37,798 nucleotides of DNA, from assembly GCF_001949145.1 (NCBI RefSeq), contig NW_019091387.1, forward strand, positions 1,402,445-1,440,242, written 5' to 3'. Made by a program: the position numbers and the translations under genes. The DNA is from Acanthaster planci (taxonomy: Eukaryota; Echinodermata; Asteroidea; Valvatida; Acanthasteridae). Below are positions 30,780 to 37,798 of this stretch, piece by piece. Numbering within the stretch: the stretch's first letter is position 1; the number at the start of each line of letters is the position of its first letter. The notes beneath the pieces are model-generated. The model did not search any database. It was not told the origin of the DNA and saw only the letters and a list, made by a program, of their open reading frames with translations.

Positions 30780-33343
30780 AAAAAGTATGAATTTCATTGT
30801 CTGTGTGATTGTTCAGATGAAACTCTATCTTCTAGCACATTCAACAGTAAGATACGATTTTGCTACATCTCTTGTCTATGTTTGAGATTCACACAACATT
30901 AACAATACAGATTTCCAAACATCTTTGCCCACTTAATTTTTTTTCTACTCTATTTTTTTAGAAGTAAGTTTTGCTATTGATAACAAGGTTTTTCCCAACC
31001 CTAAAGGAATTTATATAATGGTTTACGTTGGACATGTTAGGTGTGCTTGCCATGTAGTTGTAGTTATGTTGGCATCTCAGCCCCTAGTTGTTACCAGGAA
31101 CCTGTCTATCCAGATCAGGGCAAATTCATTTGGCAAACTACATAGTTCGACCACTAATCAGTGGCTTTTTAACAATGCGTGTTTGCAGTACAGTAACACT
31201 TGAGTGTCCCTAGTCAAATTGTTTTGTAACATCTCCTTATCACTGACATGTTGTCAGTGGTTGCAACTCTTGTTGCATATGTGGACAATGCCATCTCATA
31301 CAGTATTTTCATGTGAATGGTCCCCTCCATATTGATCATGAAATTAGCTGTTGATGACCATGCATTGTCCAGGCGGTGTTAATGAAAGTGTAATTAAGTG
31401 ACATATGCAGCAAGGTATGAGATGGAGAGACCCCACCCTGCTTTGTGTTGGTCATTGTCTCGCAGGAATCTGGGGAATTCCTTTCAGACATCTTGGGGGG
31501 GATGTGTTAAGTAACAATAGTCTGGGATATGTATAGGGATTGGACATGTTGGGGGGTAGCCCTCGGTCTCATTTCTTGCTGGGTATATTAACTGCAGTTG
31601 TCCCTTGAACTTGCAGTCAGTCCAACACTGTACAGTATGACACTGTGCTTGTATTTAGAGCTGCATAAATAACAATGGTGGATGTCTTCTGCATTCCCGA
31701 AACTGGTGGAATGACGGAAAAACAAGTGTTGGTTTGAGACATCAAGGGTTAATACGTGTACTTCATTACAAGGTGTGATGTTGCGTTTTGCACTGTACAT
31801 TTTTAACCACACAGCTGGTTAGTGCAGCATTTTGTTTGTAAGCTTTTTTTGGGGAGGAGTGTTTTTGCTCTACTGCTCATATGATTTGAACTGTCCAGCC
31901 AGCCCTTGGCAAGCCCAAGGGTTGTGAATTTCGCCAAAAGCTCTTACTATCCTTGTGTACATATTTCAGTAGATAGAGTTAAAGAGTAGTCAATATTCAA
32001 TATCAATCAATCAATAATCAATATTTGACTGAGAAATGTTATTTTGTAGAGTTGGTGTTACAGGGCAGTTCAAGTACTTTAATAGGGTTTAAAGACACAT
32101 AGTACCTTAATTTTGGACCAGATGCACCAGTCCTTTGTCCTTCAATTTATAGTTTGAGTTATACAAAGAAATCAGCATTCCACTTCCAGTGTTTGATGTG
32201 GCAACACCGAATGTAGGAGAGGTTCATATTACTCCAGTGAAGAACAAACAAACTTTTGCATTTGGACCATTTGTTCTAGACTCTTGTGTGCAGTTTATTG
32301 TGCTTAAAAGCTCAACTAGGGTCCAGAACCGAATCACTTGGCAGCGGCTTAAAATAACGGGAACTGGCTGCAGCCACTACTATAGACTGGTGTGTCATTA
32401 ATAGCCATAGCTAATTAGTAACTCGGACACGGCTTTCATTTTAGCTGCTTTATGGATTTGAACTTCCTGTTGGAAATGCTGTTTCATTGGACAAAATGAG
32501 CATTTATTGTGTTGAATTGCTTTACAAGGTAGCTGCAATTAATTTGGTTAATCTACTGTCTTTTCAGTTTTTATGCTAATGAGTATTCACATATTCTTCG
32601 GCAAAACTATGATGTCATCTTAGGAAGACAGCCTCAATGTCACTTTGGTTCGTACACAAAAAGCCCTGCATTTTTGCAATTTTGCTGAACTAAATGTTTA
32701 CTTCTTTGCTGATTCATTGTTGTTTATGTGCACAACATGCAAGCATCAGTATCTTTCTTAGAAACATTTTCAGTAAGTAAATTCTGGGTGACATCAGAGC
32801 AACAGTGGCCTCAGTTTTCCACAAAACCGTGAATAAATTAAGTGTTTAAAAAGTGCACTTTTCAATGCATTCAACCTAATATGAATGTAAAAGAGTTTGA
32901 TGAATTGAAGGAGAGTTCAAAGTTGCGAACAGTTGGTTGAGAAATATTCATTGCAGCTACACTTTAACATATACTCTACAGTTTTTTATTGATGAAGAAA
33001 AATACTTTTGCTGAACAAATTCACAGTGATACAGGATTATGTATCATATATTGAACAAATATAAATTTCTCCTGAAATTTTCAAAAAATACTCGCTGTGA
33101 GTGCCATTTTACAATATCTGCAATAAATTCACTGGATAATTTTCTCATGGGCCATCTATTTTTCATCATTCTTGCAAAGAGCACTTTCTTTGCGGACTCC
33201 TTTCTTTGTATGGAAACATACAAACAGAAAAGGATAAAAAAAGATTATAAATCAGCAGTGGTTTTTATCAGTAGATTATTTTCAGAAGTATACTTGGTAA
33301 TGAAAAAGTGGATGGCCGCAGTGTAATTATGTGTACATGTCAT
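30780..33343. other. No secure gene
   Basis: One stretch at about 32188-32401 on + (see the separate entry) looks coding. The rest shows simple AT-rich sequence, including a CAATATTCAATATCAATCAATC tract near 31992. Confidence 0.35.
32188..32401 (+). CDS. Candidate exon, unrecognised
   Basis: After CATTCCACTTCCAG (ending about 32187) an open frame reads FDVATPNVGEVHITPVKNKQ, then TFAFGPFVLDSCVQF, and stays open to a TAA at 32399-32401. Amino-acid usage looks coding and the acceptor is fair, but no partner exon or domain was found. It could be a decayed element or chance. Confidence 0.2.
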
Positions 33344-33402
33344 TAACCCTAACACTCCTCAATCCTTCACCTGTTGGAGGACTGAGGACTGTTAGGGTTA
33401 AA
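33344..33402. mobile_element. 51-bp TTAA-flanked palindrome, piggyBac-style micro-element
   Basis: TTAA at 33344-33347 and 33399-33402 flank 51 bp that begin CCCTAACACTCCTCAATCC and end GGACTGAGGACTGTTAGGG. The arms (about 19-20 nt) are inverted copies with few mismatches around a loop of about 11 nt. Flanking TTAA and CCC...GGG ends fit piggyBac-type insertion. It is very small for a MITE; a foldback derivative is possible. Confidence 0.6.
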
Positions 33403-33999
33403 GGCTGAAATGTATATTTTTCTAAAGATACTTTATTGCAGATATATGTATTGAAGGTATATTAAAACAAAATTCTATATTATATAAACATTCTTTAAAT
33501 AAATATTTGTTGATATTCAGCCTGAGGTATTTTGGTAATGGATTTCATGTCTTTGTACTACTTGAATGAATGGTTCAGCAGGATTTATGAAAGCCAAATG
33601 TTCTCTTAGCTTGCTCACTCTGATATCCAGAGTTGGTAGATGCCAAGTGACGGTTTGCAAGCCTGCAGCAACCCATTTTGCCGTGTGATGCTGGGTTCAT
33701 AGAACTTGCATTCATGACTCCAAAAGTGGGGAGTGCTTCAGTGTCAACACCCCATCCAGGCTCCTGCTGGCTTAAAACAAACGCCAAACCATATAGCCAA
33801 GTTTGAGAATGAATGTAATGGTTGTATTCATTTGACATGTTGGAGGTACAATTTTCACTTGTGTGCCTTCGCTAGACGTGTCTCCAAGTCAGTAGTTGGT
33901 CGGGTTTTGTTCCCTAGCATGGTTACCCCATGCCCATAATATGAATGATTGATCTCCAATAATTGCATGTCAACCTAAAACCAGTGACCATGTGGCCAT

Positions 34000-34250
34000 G
34001 AGGTTTGAATCAGTGGTTTGCAGTGAGAGGTTGGCGGTTCAACTTCAGCAGCTACCAATATGCTGAGGCCTTGGACAAGTCACTTTGCCTCTACTTCCAT
34101 CTCATCACTGATGTAAAATCGGTACCCATGATGGCAGACCATAGGAGTACTGATATATACCAGCTGCCGCGGCATGCTGACTGGTCTTGCCTGATGTACC
34201 AATTAATGATTGTAATGAACTTATTAATAATTGTGAAATATTAATTGAAA
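34000..34250 (+). mobile_element. tRNA-derived SINE
   Basis: GGTTCAACTTC at 34036-34046 matches a B box, preceded by an A-box-like stretch (AGTGGTTTGCAGTGAGAGG). The body CTTGGACAAGTCACTTTGCC is typical of tRNA-derived metazoan SINE bodies. The 3' end is AT-rich with TAATGATTGT/ATTAATAATTG units as a SINE tail. Boundaries are approximate. Confidence 0.6.
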
Positions 34251-34823
34251 ACAATGATCTGTAATCCAGTGGTTTTGAACAATAAAATACATGAGTCTCA
34301 CCATGATGGTCTCACACATTGCTTCGCTGGTGAATTTCAGCTAGGCTGACAGACAAAGCATGGCGCAAAACCTTTCCGTGAGGTTTCGGCTTTGTCAACT
34401 TTTAGATAAAATAAACAGTGGCTTCGTGCTTTACTGACAACAAGTTTGCCTCAATGTGTTTTCATTAACAAAATCATTGTCATCCAAAAACATGAAGGGA
34501 AACATTTAGCTCAAGCAGCACCAGTCCCCCCATGGCAGGAGGGGGGACCAGATGTAACATGCTTTGAGTTTGACAATGACTCTACCTCATCTGGTTCAAG
34601 TGTCACATGAAGTGAACCCCAAGTTGTGGTCGTAGTTCGTTGTTATTCACTATAATTTTGCAGTCAGTGTTTTTGTGGCCAGTTTTATTATTACAGAAAT
34701 GGGCAGTGAGGTGGCACGAGATATAGATTGTCACGCAAAACAAAAGCACGCTTGCAACATGGTGAACCTGGGAGAATATTATAATATTGGCGATATTGTA
34801 AGCTTGGAAATTCACCTTTTCGG

Positions 34824-35205
34824 CATGGGCGTAAATCCCAGGGGGTGGGGGTATATACCCCCACACATTTTGGGGGGGTTGAGCTATTGAATCATACCCC
34901 CCACCACCACCACTTTTTGTGATGAGCAAAAGAAAAAAAAATAATGCTGGTTGTGAACAATTTGTTATGATTTTCTCAACGACTGAATTGTTTGCAAGCA
35001 ATAAAGAGGGAAAACAATTTTTTAAAAAACCATAAATGTGCTATTTTGATGTAAGATTCTGCATGAATTGCATAAATGTTACAGATCTCCATCTTTATCA
35101 TGAACATCGCCCCCTACATAATGTAACTTTTCAAATTTCAATGGCCAGGCAAGTCTCCTTCCCCATCCCCATCCCCCCAATTTCCAGCACAGATTTACGC
35201 CACTG
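34824..35205. mobile_element. hAT-like miniature element with GGCGTAAATC ends
   Basis: The left end CATGGGCGTAAATC (34824) and right end GATTTACGCCACTG (ending 35205) are inverted repeats with two mismatches. GGGGGTATATACCCCC follows the left end, and C-rich tracts occur near both ends. The flanks CTTTTCGG and GTTTTCAA share TTTTC, a possible worn 8-bp duplication. About 380 bp, no coding capacity. Confidence 0.6.
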
Positions 35206-37798
35206 GTTTTCAATCTCCATTATAGACTTGCTTTTACAGGACGTAATTTGTCAAAGTGTAGAGCGTAATCTAATCTTTCAAGTTAATTAATATGCACCCC
35301 GGGTTAAAATGCACATTACACAACATTTCCTCTATAAAGGCAAATCCGAAACATCTTAAATGTGTCATGCTTTTAATCCTGGAGCCTCGTAGGCGGATTT
35401 CGCCCCTGCCCCCACTCCAAGCTAGCTGCCCTCCCAAGCCTGAATGTTCTGACACTTTCAGTGTGTGTAAAGACACTCCATAACACAAACGAGGTTTCAA
35501 CTCCCGTAAGTCAGACCTTTGTATTGGTCACACGCGTCCTTTGTACTGGTTGCTCTATCTTCTCTGGCATTACTTGTCGCGCCAAAAACGTCTGCGCATG
35601 TACTTTTAAAGGCGTATCCAGGTTTTGGTACCTCGGGAAAAAGAATGTATTTTTCTCTTAACTTGACAATTTTTTTTTTAACATTCATAATCCCTGTTAA
35701 GTGTTGGTATACCGTTTGAGAAGTGTAAAAGTTTTCAATCTCACAACAAAATCGTAACGTGCCAGGGGCAAATTGGGGAACAAGTGGCCACTGGATTCGT
35801 TGTTCGAGGTAAGTTGAGAATGAATTGAATTTTAAGTGTTTGGATATTATTATTTTTAATAATTTCTGGTAATGACACCAAGCATCCTCAAAAGTGCCCT
35901 ATGTGGTATGGTCTACGGACAATGTACTTTCATTGTTCTTGTAGAAATATTCTGTATTATGCAACTGTTCCATCGTTATTGTCTTGATTCAAATCACTCC
36001 TTTCTGTCATCATTTTCTCATTTTTGCAAGGCTCTCTCACCGTATTGAGTATAAACATGAAATCAAGGCAGGATATATTTTTCTCTTGTAATTGCTCGTT
36101 CATGAACTGTCTATTTTTCATTACCTACGTCTAAATACTGTTCTGACATTGTCAAACAAAACTTGAGCTCAAGTTAAAAACGTAAGTTAGGGTTATAGTT
36201 TCAACAAAGAAGTTGGGCTTTTTATGTTTGTTGTTTTCCGTCTTCTTTCTGTGTAAAATCCGCTTTGTTATGTGAAGATACTAATCAGAAAGTACACGCC
36301 AAAAATCTAAAATTCCAGCGAGAGCTTAATGAAATTGTTTGCTTGTTGATTAAATTGAATACCTGACATTCTCTCTAAAGAGGTCCAACAAAATTGAATG
36401 AACGAATCTATTATAGAGATTAGCCTATGCATTGATGCGTCCTTGAGGGCAAAGGGTTTTGTATCACTAGGCTGGAGTAATCAATCTTTTATGCATTCGT
36501 TGTAATTAAATGGAAATAACGAAAACAGTATCCGAGACACCACACATAGAGACGCCAGCAACACAGTGAAATTGTTCATTTATGTAAGGGAGCATTCAAT
36601 TAAAAACGAATTCGTATGAGCCCCGTGATTCAATGATTTTTAAATATAAAACCTATGTATAACAAAAAATGAGCATAACACCGGTTCATAAGGAGATCTT
36701 AGACAAGATAGGTTATGATTTAAAGGAGATGGGAGAAAGCAAAGGAAGAAGATAGGGGCGCAACGGAGAAAAACACAAAGGAATAACAGAGCGGAGATAA
36801 TCAAAGAGATCATTGTTATGTTCGTTATGTTCGGCCAACATTTTATTGGTTTGGATTACAAACTTGCTGGCTCTTAATAAAATGAAAAGTCATTTTTCCG
36901 TATGGTGGTGTTTTAGTGTACCGAGAAAAATGGACTGAAGTCATCTCCTCTGGGCCCTGGATCAGAACAGGGGGAAATGAAACTTTACAGTTTGTTTTAT
37001 TTTTTTTCCACGCTCGCCGACCCTGAAAAATTCCATACTATGTTATTAATCCAATAAATAAAAAATGCTGGCCTAGTGCAGTTTGCGTTGACTTTCATGT
37101 TTAATTTCCCATCTATCCAAGGTTACTCTTTATTCAGTTTAAAAGATTAATAGGCGATAGTTTGGATATCATCTGACTGAATGACTGAACTAGACAATAA
37201 TTCCTGCATCTTGCCGTTATTTCCCTTTATTTAAATGAAAAAGAATATGCAGAAATGAAACGAAAATGAAAGCCAGTTGCAGGGAGTAACAACTTTAAGG
37301 GGGTAACCTTTTATTATGAAACAACAATAGCGGTAAAAAAAAACTTCAATTTATGACGTTCAAACTGTGACTTTTGAAAACGATTTTGAATGACAGGTCT
37401 ATTGGTAAACAGGAAGACACGGGGCCGCTTTTTTACCATTGCTGCTTTTGTTCACACCGCCCCCTTCCTTTTGGAAAATTCTGGATCCACCCATGAGCTA
37501 GGATGCTTTCGCGACATGCACACGTTTTGCACTTGCTGAAATAGTACGTATTTATAAATTGATAGTTTTTGTTTTACTTTATCGTCACATTCATCTTGAC
37601 ATTAAAACTCGTTACTACTACACTGAAAGTAAGGGCATCGCGAAAACACTACAGGGTGCACCCTGGTAATTAGGCCAGAAATATGTCCGCATCAAAATAT
37701 TCTATATTAGAGGGTCCTGAGAGCCACGGAACTGAGGAATTCAAGAAATATGAGACTGGACCTCTGGGCCGGACTCGGGGCTTCCAATTCTGAGCAGT
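35206..37798. other. No secure gene
   Basis: The segment 35500-35640 is CpG-richer, with a short hydrophobic open frame lacking an ATG. The segment 36930-37085 resembles 11106-11290. A GGATCCA-type miniature-element end lies at about 37480-37495. No exon with a fitting partner was found. Confidence 0.35.

Noticed and set aside
33575-33838. 87-codon - strand open frame
   Set aside because: No splice sites, no known domain, and length within chance expectation.
35519-35719. Signal-peptide-like + strand open frame (FVLVALSSLALLVAPK)
   Set aside because: It begins at TTG rather than ATG, has no supported acceptor, and the frame soon becomes low-complexity.

Overview
This is eukaryotic (metazoan) genomic DNA: AT-rich, with short exons carrying GT-AG introns of about 0.1 to 3.6 kb, many interspersed repeats, ACATGTAC-type microsatellites and tRNA-derived SINEs. 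The repeat style (CAGTGGCGTAGC-type hAT miniature elements, abundant TACATGTACATG tracts) and the TNF-receptor type suggest a marine invertebrate deuterostome, perhaps an echinoderm. That placement is inference, not proof. No prokaryotic, rRNA or CRISPR features were seen.

The one gene I can reconstruct end to end lies on the + strand from the ATG at 16253 to the TAA at 28192-28194. Ten coding exons joined by nine GT-AG introns keep one frame throughout. They give a 585-residue type I membrane receptor: signal peptide, TNFR cysteine-rich repeats (residues 43-163), a Pro/Thr-rich stalk (164-209), one membrane helix (about 221-241), a long linker with possible TRAF-binding motifs, and a C-terminal death domain (about 497-583). 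The ectodomain resembles the EDAR/EDA2R/TNFRSF19 group (CxxCxxCxPG followed by ECGYG). The death domain resembles those of p75NTR and EDAR. Several splicing features could yield receptors without the death domain: a 43-nt lysine microexon whose skipping hits a stop, and retention of intron 6. The 123-nt intron 5 is open in frame and could be retained.

Left part (1-4000): at least two - strand exons (2967-2750 and 1219-1121) join in frame, perhaps preceded by a 23-nt microexon (3590-3568). They encode part of an unrecognised acidic protein whose gene runs off the left side or has exons I could not find. From 4 to 16 kb I found no secure gene. There are broken coding-looking stretches, microsatellites, a promoter-like CpG-rich zone (about 12.06-13.1 kb) and dispersed repeats.

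Right part (28.5-37.8 kb): no secure gene. It is dominated by mobile or repetitive DNA: a 1.4-kb composite element with about 165-bp internal repeats carrying TGACGTCA palindromes and terminal AGCTGTTTCGG inverted ends, a 51-bp TTAA-flanked palindrome of piggyBac style, a tRNA-derived SINE and a hAT-like miniature element. Copies of one hAT MITE (13.4 and 19.0 kb) and of a 131-bp hairpin-forming repeat (7.7 and 27.6 kb) occur in opposite orientations, and the second copy of each lies inside the receptor gene.
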